NCBI GenBank assembly: GCA_002841785.1
Contig: PHAW01000010.1
Span: 1 to 56,407, forward strand
Source of the DNA: Deltaproteobacteria bacterium HGW-Deltaproteobacteria-3
Lineage (GTDB): Bacteria; Desulfobacterota; Desulfobulbia; Desulfobulbales; Desulfurivibrionaceae
Direction: 5' to 3'
Length of the DNA: 56,407 nt
The notes under the pieces were generated by a model that saw nothing but the letters and a program-made list of their open reading frames with translations, ran no database searches and was not told the DNA's origin. Both the position numbers and the translations under genes were made by a program. Shown here one piece after another: positions 1 through 7,779 of the stretch (positions within the stretch are counted from its first letter, which is position 1; each line of letters starts with the position of its first letter).

Positions 1-1
1 G

Positions 2-601
2 AGCGGCTGCCCCAACCGCATCGACACCGGGGAGAACCTGAGCAAACGGCTGGAATCCCTGCTGCGCGCGCACAACCTCAAGGAATTCATGCAAGGCCGA
101 GTGTCCGGACCCCTCAAGCTACACCACGAATTCCGTGTTACCCTGGCCGACTGCCCCAACGGTTGCTCCCGCCCGCAGATTGTCGATATCGGCCTGATCA
201 GCGCCGCCCTCCCCGCACGCAGCGAATCCCCCTGCTCGGAGTGCGGGGCCTGCCTTGACGCCTGCCGGGAAAAAGCCATCACCCTCGCCGGGACGGAACC
301 CGGACCGCAGTTCGACTGGCAGCGCTGCCTGGCCTGCGGCCAATGCGCCCGGAGTTGCCCGACCGGCGCCATCGCCCAGGGCCTCAGCGGCTACCGCATT
401 CTACTGGGCGGCAAACTGGGCCGCCACCCGCAGCTTGGCCGGGAACTTTCCGGGATCTTTTCCGCGGAAACCACCCTGGCGATCATCGATTCCTGCCTCA
501 CCCACTTCAAGGCGGAGAACAGGCATGGAGAGCGGTTCGGCGAAGTGCTCAACCGCACCAGCCTCGGTTTTCTGGCCCCCTATGCCCAGAGGACCGCTTG
601 A
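2..601 (+). CDS. Sulfite/nitrite reductase-like protein with ferredoxin domain (5' truncated by window)
   Basis: The reading frame is open from the window edge, so only the C-terminal ~199 residues are seen. They contain a CPNGC motif, the second Cys cluster of the siroheme-coupled 4Fe-4S site in the nitrite/sulfite reductase family. This is followed by a two-cluster ferredoxin insert (CSECGACLDAC and CLACGQCARSCP), then the tail of the reductase domain. In anaerobic, dissimilatory-like sulfite reductases this arrangement passes electrons from ferredoxin clusters to siroheme to reduce sulfite. The short length and single-chain architecture suggest a small assimilatory or dissimilatory-like enzyme rather than DsrA or DsrB. 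The first Cys pair and the true start lie outside the window. The gene ends 85 bp before tRNA-Arg. The family is fairly certain; the exact substrate is not. Confidence 0.75.
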   Translation, partial: SGCPNRIDTGENLSKRLESLLRAHNLKEFMQGRVSGPLKLHHEFRVTLADCPNGCSRPQIVDIGLISAALPARSESPCSECGACLDACREKAITLAGTEPGPQFDWQRCLACGQCARSCPTGAIAQGLSGYRILLGGKLGRHPQLGRELSGIFSAETTLAIIDSCLTHFKAENRHGERFGEVLNRTSLGFLAPYAQRTA

Positions 602-686
602 ATTTTCGCAAAAAATTCAGCAGGGAGCGGATGATAAACTTGTTGCCGAACAGGACAATGTGCGTTATAAATCCCATCTCATTTAT

Positions 687-763
687 GCGCCCGTAGCTCA
701 GCTGGATAGAGTGTCGGACTACGAATCCGCAGGTCGCACGTTCGAATCGTGCCGGGCGCACCA
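687..763 (+). tRNA. tRNA-Arg (anticodon ACG)
   Basis: A complete cloverleaf folds from 687 to 763. The acceptor arm GCGCCCG pairs with CGGGCGC and the 3' CCA is encoded. The D-stem is GCTC/GAGT, the anticodon loop CTACGAA reads ACG, and the T-loop is TTCGAAT. Its 3' part from 715 is repeated at 15686-15735, so this tRNA is the attachment site of the island. Integration keeps the tRNA intact because the incoming element supplies an identical 3' end. The terminator that probably belonged to this tRNA now lies 15 kb away at 15743-15777. Confidence 0.95.
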
Positions 764-764
764 G
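715..764 (+). repeat. attL core: 50-bp direct repeat inside tRNA-Arg
   Basis: This block starts in the tRNA anticodon stem (CGGACTACG) and ends one base after CCA. It is identical over 50 bp to 15686-15735; the flanking bases (T714 versus A15685, C765 versus A15736) differ. Crossover by the integrase inside this block explains the duplication. Confidence 0.93.
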
Positions 765-786
765 CCTTTTTTTATTTCTTGTTTTT

Positions 787-806
787 TTGCTCCAATTTTG
801 CTCCAC
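787..806 (+). repeat. attL arm-type repeat, probable integrase arm site
   Basis: Two TTGCTCCA boxes lie 11 bp apart. The same 20-bp block, with two mismatches and the same orientation, lies near the other end of the island at 15562-15581. Paired arm boxes close to each att core are the usual binding sites of the integrase N-terminal domain. The repeat is seen directly; its use is inferred. Confidence 0.55.
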
Positions 807-842
807 TTGAAAAAAGATCAAGTTCATAATCGGAGACAGAAA

Positions 843-1835
843 ATGGCAACTATCAGAAAGCGAGGCCCTTACCAATGGGAAGCCCGCATACGAAAAAAAG
901 GCCATCCCACTCAATCAAAAACGCATGAAACAAAAAAGGAAGCCGAGGACTGGGCTCGCGACCTTGAATCGGAAATGAGAAAAGGGATCTTCGTTTGCAG
1001 AAAAGAAGCAGAAAACACCACCTTGGCCGAAGCGCTGGATCGCTACGCCAGGGAAATTACTGCTGGCAAGAAAGGGGCGCCGCAAGAATTGCGACGCATC
1101 GAAGCCTGGAAGCGCCATCCCCTTTCAAATAGATTTCTAGCCACTCTCCGGGGCGTTGATTTCGCGCAATATCGTGATGACCGGCAGACGCAAGGTAAAT
1201 CCCCCAGCACAATCAGGCTTGAGCTCGCCATAATATCCCACCTGTTCAACGTCGCCCACAAGGAATGGGGGATGGAGAGCCTCACAAACCCTGTGCAGGC
1301 GATCCGGTTGCCTCCGGCCGGGAGAGCGAGAGACCGACGGTTGCAAGAAGACGAAGAGACGCGGATACTCGACGCAGCCAAGACATCGAAAAGCAATGAG
1401 ATTGCGAGCATCATTGTTCTTGCCTTGGAAACCGGAGCCCGCCGGTCAGAACTTGTTGATATGCAGTGGGAGCATATCAACTTGGCTACCCGGACATGGC
1501 ATATTCCAGAAACAAAAAACGGGGATACCCGGACAGTACCGTTGTCATCGCGGGCGAAAGCGACTTTGCAAGGACTGCTCCGCCGGATCGACGGGCGGGT
1601 GTGGGCAATGAGACACGCCGACGGTATCACCCAGGCCTTTGATCGAGTGTGCAAGCGGGCCGGGATCGAAGGGCTCCGCTTCCACGATCTGCGCCATGAA
1701 GCCACAAGCCGCTTTTTTGAACTCGGCACCCTGGGAATAATGGAAGTGTCCAGCATCACAGGTCACAAGGATCTCAAAATGTTGAAGCGGTATACCCACC
1801 TCCGGGCCGAGGATCTGGCGGCGAAGCTGGGATAA
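843..1835 (+). CDS. int: Tyrosine recombinase integrase of the island
   Basis: This 330-aa protein has the phage/island integrase architecture: an N-terminal AP2-like arm-binding segment (WEARIRKKG, residues ~10-20), a SAM-like core-binding domain (~60-160), and a catalytic domain. Catalytic residues are visible: R200/R201 in ETGARRSEL, HxxR at H281-R284 (HDLRHEA), H308 in GHKD, and nucleophile Y317 in RYTHL. The frame is open upstream through the tRNA. The ATG at 843 is chosen because it starts the domain and follows GGAGAC at a good distance. It lies 79 bp inside attL and should catalyse recombination between the 50-bp att repeats. All key residues are present, so it is probably active. Confidence 0.93.
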   Translation: MATIRKRGPYQWEARIRKKGHPTQSKTHETKKEAEDWARDLESEMRKGIFVCRKEAENTTLAEALDRYAREITAGKKGAPQELRRIEAWKRHPLSNRFLATLRGVDFAQYRDDRQTQGKSPSTIRLELAIISHLFNVAHKEWGMESLTNPVQAIRLPPAGRARDRRLQEDEETRILDAAKTSKSNEIASIIVLALETGARRSELVDMQWEHINLATRTWHIPETKNGDTRTVPLSSRAKATLQGLLRRIDGRVWAMRHADGITQAFDRVCKRAGIEGLRFHDLRHEATSRFFELGTLGIMEVSSITGHKDLKMLKRYTHLRAEDLAAKLG

Positions 1836-1876
1836 AACTAGACTTGCGTCAGGCGACAGGCTGTGTTATATTTTTG

Positions 1877-1882
1877 TATAAT
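1877..1882 (+). promoter_or_regulatory. Candidate -10 box for the toxin-antitoxin operon
   Basis: A perfect TATAAT lies 19 bp before the antitoxin start. The -35 region is poor (a GACAGG at about 16 bp spacing), as in promoters that the antitoxin itself represses. No clear operator dyad is seen. Confidence 0.4.
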
Positions 1883-1901
1883 TCACGCAAGGAGATGCGC
1901 T

Positions 1902-2156
1902 ATGCACACAACCTGTTTACGTAAAGTTGGCGGCTCGGTGATGTTGGCGGTTCCGCCCGCCATCCTTGAAATACTGCATTTGCAGGCAGGGACCACGGTC
2001 GGAGTTGCTATCGATGACGGTCGCCTGGTGGTTGAACCCCAACGCCATCGCTATACGCTGAAAGAACTTCTAGCCCAATGTGATCCCAAAGCGAAAATCA
2101 GTGACGAAGATCAGCAATGGATTGATGCGAAACTGGTCGGAGGAGAGTTGCTTTGA
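1902..2156 (+). CDS. ChpS/PemI-like antitoxin (AbrB/MazE fold)
   Basis: This is an 84-aa protein. The N-terminal ~50 residues have the AbrB/MazE swapped-hairpin pattern: LRKVGGSVMLAVPPAIL, then a LHLQAGTTVGVAIDDGRLVVEP strand series split by a loop. The acidic and hydrophobic C-terminal tail should wrap around the toxin. The ATG at 1902 is preceded by AAGGAGA with 6-nt spacing and excludes the longer GTG start at 1863. Its stop overlaps the toxin start (TTGA), so the two are translationally coupled. It probably neutralises the toxin and represses the operon, stabilising the island. Confidence 0.88.
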   Translation: MHTTCLRKVGGSVMLAVPPAILEILHLQAGTTVGVAIDDGRLVVEPQRHRYTLKELLAQCDPKAKISDEDQQWIDAKLVGGELL

Positions 2157-2485
2157 AACGAGGGGAAATCTATCTAGTGTCGCTTGACCCCACTTCCGGT
2201 CGCGAGCAACAAGGTACACGGCCTGTTTTGGTCGTTTCACCAACCCCTTTCAATCGGGTGACAAGAATCCCGATAGTGTTGCCGATTACAAGCGGAGGCG
2301 ATTTTGCCAGAACGAAAGGCTTTGCCGTTTCACTGTCGGGAGCTGGCACGGAAACAACAGGCGTTATCCGTTGCGATCAACCCCGTGCCCTTGATCTGAG
2401 CGCACGGCATGCACGCAAACTTGAAAGCGTTCCGGATCCGATCATGAATGAAGTGCTTGCCAAATTGATTCCGATTTTTGAATAA
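2153..2485 (+). CDS. ChpB/PemK/MazF-family endoribonuclease toxin
   Basis: This 110-aa protein has the full MazF/PemK pattern: KRGEIYLVSLDP at the start, GTRPVLVVSPTPFN, and the late RCDQPRALDL motif, with the usual length. Known members cut mRNA at short specific sequences. The start is TTG at 2153, overlapping the antitoxin stop, with a GGAGGAGAG Shine-Dalgarno inside the antitoxin gene. The low-efficiency start and coupling fit the need for antitoxin excess. The pair sits beside the integrase, as addiction modules in islands often do. A terminator follows. Confidence 0.9.
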   Translation: MKRGEIYLVSLDPTSGREQQGTRPVLVVSPTPFNRVTRIPIVLPITSGGDFARTKGFAVSLSGAGTETTGVIRCDQPRALDLSARHARKLESVPDPIMNEVLAKLIPIFE

Positions 2486-2514
2486 TCGAGATACTTCGCG
2501 CTATGCGCGCTTGC

Positions 2515-2548
2515 AAGGCCGGTACAGGTTCGCCTTGCCGGCCTTTTT
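2515..2548 (+). terminator. Rho-independent terminator after the toxin gene
   Basis: AAGGCCGG pairs with CCGGCCTT across a 15-nt loop that itself holds AGG-TTCG-CCT, and a run of five T follows. It ends the TA operon. From here to 2786 no gene is recognisable. Confidence 0.8.
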
Positions 2549-2786
2549 GCTTTTGAAAGGGGAATGCGCCCCAAGCCAAAAATGGGATTGAGAGGCCCTA
2601 AGAGCCATTTTCCTCTTCTAGCCACACTCTCTGTGCCCTCCAACCAGCAGCGGCCTTCACGCGGCCCTGGCGGGCCACGAGCGACCAGCTTTCCTCTTGC
2701 GCCCTTCCCGGCCGGCTATGCCGGGCGCCCGAACCTTCGGTTTAGAGAATAACCTCCTGGATTCTGACAGAGTGGAGGGTTGAGAA

Positions 2787-2879
2787 ATGAAAACAGTAAT
2801 CAATGACGAAGCCTTTCTTATCGAGATCGAGCATGAGGGGCAGGGTCCATGTATGGGCATCAATGTGAGCGAGGAATGA
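2787..2879 (+). CDS. 30-aa acidic small ORF ahead of the J-domain gene
   Basis: ATG at 2787 follows GGAGGG with 6-7 nt spacing and reads 30 codons to TGA, 17 bp before the next gene. The product is acidic (DEAFLIEIEHEGQGPCMGI) with one Cys and no known domain. It may be a leader peptide controlling translation of the J-domain gene, or a small partner. Only the ribosome site and spacing support it; it could be spurious. Confidence 0.4.
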   Translation: MKTVINDEAFLIEIEHEGQGPCMGINVSEE

Positions 2880-2896
2880 GTAGACGGAGATAACAG

Positions 2897-4753
2897 ATGC
2901 GTAGCTTCCTCTCGAAACTGTTCGGAAAGGCAAAGATGACAGCGCCCCAGGAATCCGTGGGACTGGAGATCCTCGCCCCCGATTCGAAGAGAACATCCGG
3001 CAGGCGGGAGCCGCCGACCGAGCTCGACTGGTCGCAGGCCGAGTACATCCCTCTGCCACCGTCTCCTCCGACTTGGGAGGTCGACGGGCGCAACGAGTTC
3101 CACCGCGAGTATAACGACCCGGTGATTGGCCCGGTGATTCAGGCCGGATTCAAGAACCAACACACCAAGGTCGTGAAGCTCGCCGCCGGTCTTTCCCCAG
3201 AGCAGCGGCAGGGACGACAAGTCGGAGAGGTCATCGCCAAGGCATACACTAAGCTCATTATCCAGCGGACGAAGTCTGGACAAATAGCTGCGGCGGCGAA
3301 GCAGTGCGTCGAGATGTTCGAGATGGTACCCGGTCATATCCAGGACGTCGATCATCGGCGCTTCAACCGAATCCTTGCCCAGATGGACAAGGAAGGGAAG
3401 AAGCACGACTACACCCCCGTCGATGCTGCCAGCCCGTCATCACTGCCGCTGTTCACGGCGTCGGATGACGCCCCTTGGTCTCTCGCTGGCGAGGGAAAGC
3501 TGCAGGGCGATGAGCGGCCCGAACTCGCCTTCGACATCGCCGCCGTCGATGTGGCGGGCACTTGGCTACTCGATCGCTCCGGTTCCAGCGTGGGCCGTCC
3601 GGAAGTGAAGAGCGTGCTTCGCCGAATCGACCGGGGTGGTCTCCTCGTCGGCGAGAAAGCTCTGTGCCATGACGCCTATCGTACGGGGGCTGGCACCGTC
3701 GGTTCCAGCATCGCGATCATGGACTCCAGCGGGGTTCTCCACGTCTACGACGCAGGGCTGAACATCTTAGCCGAGACCAATCTTCGCGAGGATACTCGCG
3801 TCGTCGATCACTTCCGGACCATCGACACGAACTACTGGGGGGAATTCAAATCCCAGGTGCGAGCCGTAGATGTTGCTCCCGAGGGGGACCAGTACCTCTT
3901 CACGCTCGCCGACGAGGCATGGTGCTGCACAACCTCTGGCCACGCGGTGTGGGGCGTCGTGATGCCCCTTAAAGAAGGTTGGACGCGTGTCGTAGGCCGT
4001 AGCGAGCGCTTCGGAGTTGGTCAAGAGGTCGAGGAAGCGCTTCGGCTTTTCGGTCTGTCCCTGCCCGTCAACCCTGCAGACATCAAGCGGAAGTACCGTG
4101 CATTGGCGTTCGCCCACCACCCCGACCGTAACGTCGGCGATGCGTCCGCTGCCGAGAAGATGAAGGCTCTGAACAAAGCGTTCGAGGTTCTGACCGGTGT
4201 CGATCCGAACACGCTCGGGTTCGAGGAGTCCGATGTCACGTATTTTGCCCGGACGACTCCCGACCACGTCATCGAGGCGGGGGGCTTCCGGCTGGAGATC
4301 ACGATAACCGGGGGGACGCCTCAAGATTGGGTCTACGCGGCCAGCTTTGCTACCGCTAACCGTGGGGCCTACCTGGCAACTTACTCCGGCAAGGTTATTC
4401 TAGTCTCACAGGAGGGGCGGCCCGTGGTTGTGTACGACATTGGGACATGCCCGAACGAAATCGTCAACGTCGGTCGGTACACGTACTTCCTTACGCCCAC
4501 ACGACTCTACGTCGTCGAAGATAAGGTGAAACTCGCGGCATTCCTTGACGTCTTCCAGCAGGGCCGACTGCTCGTCTCGCAGACCGGGTTTGGGTTGCTC
4601 ACGAGCAAGCGACTCCAGTGGTTCACGGAGGCCGGTGTGAAGGTCGGTGAGCTAACGGCGAGGGACCCAATCCGGGCGATTTACGCAGCCGATGGCGGTG
4701 CAGTCGTGCAGACCCGACAGCATCGAGTCGAAGTGCGGGGGCTCGCGATGTGA
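2897..4753 (+). CDS. J-domain (DnaJ-like) protein with predicted beta-rich flanks, island cargo
   Basis: This is a 618-aa protein of unknown overall family. The N-terminal ~180 residues are largely helical (EQRQGRQVGEVIAKAYTKLI). Residues ~195-375 and ~440-618 look like repeated beta strands of propeller type (SSGVLHVYDAGLN, GRPVVVYDIGT, TRLYVVEDKV). Between them sits a compact J domain at ~380-435 with the diagnostic HPD at 408-410 (AHHPDRN). J domains recruit and stimulate DnaK-type Hsp70. A J domain inserted between two propeller-like regions is unusual. There is no signal peptide, so it should be cytosolic. The gene stands alone between the TA pair and the mobilisation block on the opposite strand, a cargo position. 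It may be an anti-phage or conflict protein, but nothing in the sequence proves this. Confidence 0.75.
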   Translation: MRSFLSKLFGKAKMTAPQESVGLEILAPDSKRTSGRREPPTELDWSQAEYIPLPPSPPTWEVDGRNEFHREYNDPVIGPVIQAGFKNQHTKVVKLAAGLSPEQRQGRQVGEVIAKAYTKLIIQRTKSGQIAAAAKQCVEMFEMVPGHIQDVDHRRFNRILAQMDKEGKKHDYTPVDAASPSSLPLFTASDDAPWSLAGEGKLQGDERPELAFDIAAVDVAGTWLLDRSGSSVGRPEVKSVLRRIDRGGLLVGEKALCHDAYRTGAGTVGSSIAIMDSSGVLHVYDAGLNILAETNLREDTRVVDHFRTIDTNYWGEFKSQVRAVDVAPEGDQYLFTLADEAWCCTTSGHAVWGVVMPLKEGWTRVVGRSERFGVGQEVEEALRLFGLSLPVNPADIKRKYRALAFAHHPDRNVGDASAAEKMKALNKAFEVLTGVDPNTLGFEESDVTYFARTTPDHVIEAGGFRLEITITGGTPQDWVYAASFATANRGAYLATYSGKVILVSQEGRPVVVYDIGTCPNEIVNVGRYTYFLTPTRLYVVEDKVKLAAFLDVFQQGRLLVSQTGFGLLTSKRLQWFTEAGVKVGELTARDPIRAIYAADGGAVVQTRQHRVEVRGLAM

Positions 4754-4811
4754 AGCTTCATCAGCACAAAGGTGGGATGAAGAGTGAGCTAACAAGAGAT
4801 TCGGAATGAGC

Positions 4812-4928
4812 GTGATATTGGGCTTAAAAATCGATCGCAATCCCTTGCAGGGCAGGGGTGTCGTTTGTTTTTGGAATAGAAAAAGCCCGGTGTGATATCG
4901 GGATTAAAAATAGACCGAAATCCCTTGC
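4812..4928 (+). repeat. Two imperfect 37-bp direct repeats, 80 bp apart
   Basis: Blocks at 4812-4848 and 4892-4928 match at 32 of 37 positions; both begin GTGATAT and end ATCCCTTGC. They lie in the non-coding stretch (4754-5041) between the J-domain gene and the 3' end of the leftward operon. They could be binding sites, iterons or remnants of a duplicated 80-bp unit. No gene is seen here. Confidence 0.6.
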
Positions 4929-5002
4929 CATATAAGGACGTTAACAAAAAACAAGAATCTCTGCCCCTGGGAGATATTGTGGGGCAAAATTAAGAAAAAG
5001 TA

Positions 5003-5033
5003 AAAAAGGGGGGCCTGGGCTCCCAAACCGCCC
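5003..5033 (-). terminator. Possible terminator of the leftward operon
   Basis: Reading leftward, GGGC ... GCCC and further G/C blocks can pair and are followed by CCCCCC and six T. The stem is imperfect, but it lies just past the last stop codon of the leftward operon. Confidence 0.35.
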
Positions 5034-5041
5034 TTTGAATT

Positions 5042-5374
5042 TCAGGACTTCCGCCCCGCCGGACCAGCCTCGGCACAGTGCAATGCTTCGTGCAAGCTCT
5101 CGAAACGCCCCCACAATGTTGGCCGATCCCAGGCACCACCATCCAGACAATATACACGATAGAACACGCCATCAGGCCATTGTTCGAGATCTTCAATTTC
5201 GAGCTGAAGGTAAGGCCTCCCCCACCACTTGCTCAGTTGCTCCGCCGAGCGTTTTTGGTTATCCGTACACCCAAAATTTTCCGGTAATTCAGGATCGATC
5301 AGCACATTACCGAAACGGTTTTCAGCCAAAAACTTGGTTTTGCTTTTGCCTTTGCCGATGACGAAAGTCTTCAT
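5042..5374 (-). CDS. Island hypothetical protein, 110 aa
   Basis: This soluble protein is not recognised. It has a basic N-terminus (MKTFVIGKGKSKTK) and a Trp/Tyr-rich centre (KWWGRPYLQLEIEDLEQWPDG), with no signal peptide or membrane segment. The ATG at 5374 overlaps the stop of the preceding 47-aa gene as ATGA, which fixes this start over the longer frame. It is the last gene of the leftward island operon. Its function is unknown; the coupling suggests it is made together with the small membrane protein before it. Confidence 0.6.
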   Translation of the reverse strand: MKTFVIGKGKSKTKFLAENRFGNVLIDPELPENFGCTDNQKRSAEQLSKWWGRPYLQLEIEDLEQWPDGVFYRVYCLDGGAWDRPTLWGRFESLHEALHCAEAGPAGRKS

Positions 5375-5514
5375 GGCCGAGATTCCACCAGAGGCCGGCA
5401 GCCAAAGGACCAGGGCACCAGAACAGCCAGGAATAACCATTCCAAGATCGCGGCATCCTGGTCGGGATCCCCGGTCACTATCAGCTTCATTTCCTCAAAT
5501 TTTTTCATTTCCAT
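5371..5514 (-). CDS. 47-aa small membrane-associated protein
   Basis: ATG at 5514 has an excellent Shine-Dalgarno (GGGAGGAAG). The protein has a charged N-terminus (MEMKKFEEMK) and one hydrophobic segment, AILEWLFLAVLVPWSF, long enough to dip into or span the membrane. Its stop overlaps the next start (ATGA), and it begins 15 bp after the upstream gene ends. There is no family match. It may be a small T4SS-accessory or exclusion-type peptide, but that is speculation. Confidence 0.6.
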   Translation of the reverse strand: MEMKKFEEMKLIVTGDPDQDAAILEWLFLAVLVPWSFGCRPLVESRP

Positions 5515-5529
5515 GTCGGCTTCCTCCCT

Positions 5530-6744
5530 TTATTTTTTGGAACTGGGCGGCACACTGGTCGCCGCTCGGTATTGGGAATCGATCTGGCCACCATTGGCGC
5601 GGACCCCTTCGGAGAGGATCCCGGCCAGCAACATTTCTTGCCGCTCAAGTCGCAACTCCTGGCGATGCTGCATCTCGAGCATCCTGGCCAGCATGAAGGC
5701 TACTTCCCGGTTCACGGCCGCCGGCGAAGCCGCCAACATCTGCGAATACCACTCGGGGTTGTTGGCTCGACGGTCCACCTCGGCCTGCTGCAGCAGGAAA
5801 TGACTCGCCCGTCCGGATTTGATTGCGTCCTCTACTCCCTGGGGAACAGAGACTCCTCCCATCTTTGCCCAGATATTTTTGATATGCTGGGCGAGTGACA
5901 CGCCGTCCACCTCGGCCGGCGCCCGCCAGGCCATGGCTTCGGTAAAGACCGAGGCAGCAAGGCCCAACTTTGCTTGTTCTGCGAGCCGCATGGCCTCATA
6001 ACCGCGTCCCTGATCGGTATTCTCAAGATTCCCCGGCAAAACCGGCCGGGGCACCGCCTGCGAGACATTGCTGGCATAGGCCCTGGCGGCCTCCGCCTGC
6101 TGCTGGCTGAAAACATAGCTCTGGTTGCCCGGCAGGCCGGCGCCGTGCGTGAGGGATCGTGGATCAATGTCCGCGTCGGGCATCGAGGATGTGGAGCTGC
6201 AGCGCTTCTGCGCCACGTCGGCAGGCCCGCAGTACTTTTCCCGGTGCCGCGAGTAGGTGGTGTAGGTGGCCGAGGCCGGGGAGCTGGTGTTCCGCCCGCG
6301 CATCCGGAACCCGGCATGCTCGGTCGCAGCAGTCCGGGCCGCGCTTCTGGCCGCTTCCCCTGAAATCGCGGCAGATGATAGAGAGTCACAGGGATTCGGG
6401 GGCAAAATGCCATAATCCTGCTGCGCCCGGGCAGCGTTTTCCGAGCCAGCCAGGGCCACGCGCTTTTTGTCGCGGTTGTCGGCTACTTCTCCCGCAACAC
6501 GGGTCGCCTCCCCTTTGATAATATCCGCGCTGGTAGCAATTGCAACGGAAACACTTTGCTGCATATCCGTTATTCTCCCGCCAATCGCATCTCCCATTTT
6601 AGAGGCATTATCAATGATATATTCTTTTGCCATGGTCAGCGCAGGGATAATAATCGCGGCATCTCCAGCGGCCATGGCGCTATTCGATGGAGACAACATA
6701 GCGAGAAGCGCTATGCCCGCAGAGTATTTTCTGAAACTTTTCAT
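5530..6744 (-). CDS. Exported protein of the mobilisation region, 404 aa
   Basis: The protein starts with a clear Sec signal peptide (MKSFRKYSAGIALLAML, cleavage near SAMAAG). The mature part is long and helical, rich in Ala, Gln and Arg, with heptad-like stretches (REVAFMLARMLEMQHRQELRLERQ near the C-terminus). It has a few Cys (NPCDSL, KYCGP, KRCSS) that could form disulfides. The ATG at 6744 overlaps the previous stop as ATGA, which sets the start over a longer frame. Size, export and position suggest a periplasmic T4SS-associated factor, but no named family is recognised. Confidence 0.65.
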   Translation of the reverse strand: MKSFRKYSAGIALLAMLSPSNSAMAAGDAAIIIPALTMAKEYIIDNASKMGDAIGGRITDMQQSVSVAIATSADIIKGEATRVAGEVADNRDKKRVALAGSENAARAQQDYGILPPNPCDSLSSAAISGEAARSAARTAATEHAGFRMRGRNTSSPASATYTTYSRHREKYCGPADVAQKRCSSTSSMPDADIDPRSLTHGAGLPGNQSYVFSQQQAEAARAYASNVSQAVPRPVLPGNLENTDQGRGYEAMRLAEQAKLGLAASVFTEAMAWRAPAEVDGVSLAQHIKNIWAKMGGVSVPQGVEDAIKSGRASHFLLQQAEVDRRANNPEWYSQMLAASPAAVNREVAFMLARMLEMQHRQELRLERQEMLLAGILSEGVRANGGQIDSQYRAATSVPPSSKK

Positions 6745-7034
6745 TTTTTGGGCCTCTTCAATGTGATCATTTTTTCTTCGAATTTCGCCCCAGGCTGCCC
6801 ATTGCTCAAGAAACACTCACATTGGCATGTGCGAGAAAACGAGTCAGCAGTAAGCGGCGCGAGTTCCTCCGGAAAACATTTGCAGTCACATTCGGTAACG
6901 CCCGCCTGGTCGGTAACAAAAATGGTCATTTCATCATCGGCTTTGAGCTGTCCGGCCATAACCTGGCTACCGGATCCCAAGAGCATCATTCCCGCCACCG
7001 CCATCGCCATCATTGCAACGATTGCCTTTTTCAT
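6741..7034 (-). CDS. Exported 97-aa Cys-rich protein
   Basis: A signal peptide (MKKAIVAMMAMAVAGMMLL, then SQVMAG) precedes a short mature protein of about 70 residues. It has six Cys in two similar triplets, CDCKC and CQCEC, about 25 residues apart. In the periplasm these could bind metal or form a disulfide knot. The basic tail ends KRPKK. It overlaps both neighbours by ATGA, so it belongs to one operon with the 190-aa and 404-aa exported proteins. The family is unknown. Confidence 0.7.
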   Translation of the reverse strand: MKKAIVAMMAMAVAGMMLLGSGSQVMAGQLKADDEMTIFVTDQAGVTECDCKCFPEELAPLTADSFSRTCQCECFLSNGQPGAKFEEKMITLKRPKK

Positions 7035-7603
7035 TGGAAAATTCCCCGGATGTAGTTTGGAATAGCGTTCAGAACGCCGTCACCGCTTGATTTCTTCACG
7101 GTCACGTCCGCCGCCGGCGTACTGACCGTGTTCGGCGACTGATAAAGATTGCCGAGCCGGTTGGCGCCGGGCAATCCGACCTGCGCACCACCGATGTTGC
7201 CCGGCAGCATGATCGATTGCGACATGGATGCACCGGCCTGGTTATAGATTGAGTCGATGCCGGTACATGCCACCTTCGAAACGCGATCCAGCGCCTGTTT
7301 TGTAAGATCGCTGATCGATGGGACGCCAATCATGGACCCGACTTTCACGTCCTTGTACTTCTCCAGGCAGTTGGAAGAGCTGGAATTGGAAGCGCCGGGC
7401 TGGCCCGACTGTCCAGGGGAGCCCCCTTCAAGGGTCGCAGCCGATGATTCGGAAAAATCTTTTATGGTCCGATCTCGGGAGTTTTGGGCCATCTGTTGCG
7501 CCCGGGCCATCAGGTCCGGCCGGACCGACTCACAATCAGCAGCCAGAGCCGGGCCGCCGGCAAAGAGTGCCGCCGTGGTTATGGTGAGTATGGTTTTTTT
7601 CAT
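7031..7603 (-). CDS. Exported protein, 190 aa, conjugation-associated hypothetical
   Basis: The Sec signal peptide is MKKTILTITTAALFAGGPALA, and cleavage leaves ADCESV. The mature protein has a helical N-terminus, a Gly/Ser/Gln-rich linker (GGSPGQSGQPGASNSSSS) and a C-terminal helical region with Cys residues that could pair (C24, C79, C113 region). AGGAGCGGC gives a ribosome site before ATG 7603, and ATGA overlaps exist on both sides. It is probably periplasmic and part of the same assembly as its two exported neighbours. No function is assigned. Confidence 0.65.
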   Translation of the reverse strand: MKKTILTITTAALFAGGPALAADCESVRPDLMARAQQMAQNSRDRTIKDFSESSAATLEGGSPGQSGQPGASNSSSSNCLEKYKDVKVGSMIGVPSISDLTKQALDRVSKVACTGIDSIYNQAGASMSQSIMLPGNIGGAQVGLPGANRLGNLYQSPNTVSTPAADVTVKKSSGDGVLNAIPNYIRGIFQ

Positions 7604-7779
7604 GCCGCTCCTCCTATGATTTTGCGGCAGCGGGCGCAGGTTACCGCCGCCTTATCCGTGGTGCCCTGGTAATCCATTCGCCTTTTGGTGCTGCCGATGC
7701 AGCCGATGGCGCAAGCAGGCAGCACGCCTTTTTCCGGGTGCAGCGCCGCGTTGTAATGCATCTTTTTTGGCTTTTTCAT
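7600..7779 (-). CDS. 59-aa zinc-ribbon-like small protein
   Basis: This basic protein starts MKKPKKMHYN. It has CAIGC and CARC motifs about 25 residues apart, a likely zinc ribbon. Short proteins with a similar CxxC near a VTC-x-x-C end are common in phage and plasmid DNA, but their job is unknown. It is cytosolic. The start at 7779 is set by the ATGA overlap with the preceding gene; its own stop overlaps the next start. Confidence 0.6.
   Translation of the reverse strand: MKKPKKMHYNAALHPEKGVLPACAIGCIGSTKRRMDYQGTTDKAAVTCARCRKIIGGAA

Noticed and set aside
255-842. N-terminal extension of the integrase frame through the tRNA and upstream gene
   Set aside because: It crosses a tRNA and the reductase gene; the ATG at 843 has its own ribosome site and starts the domain.
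2549-2786. Possible genes on either strand between the toxin terminator and the J-domain region
   Set aside because: Frames of about 60-90 codons have biased low-information composition, and no ribosome site or family resemblance.
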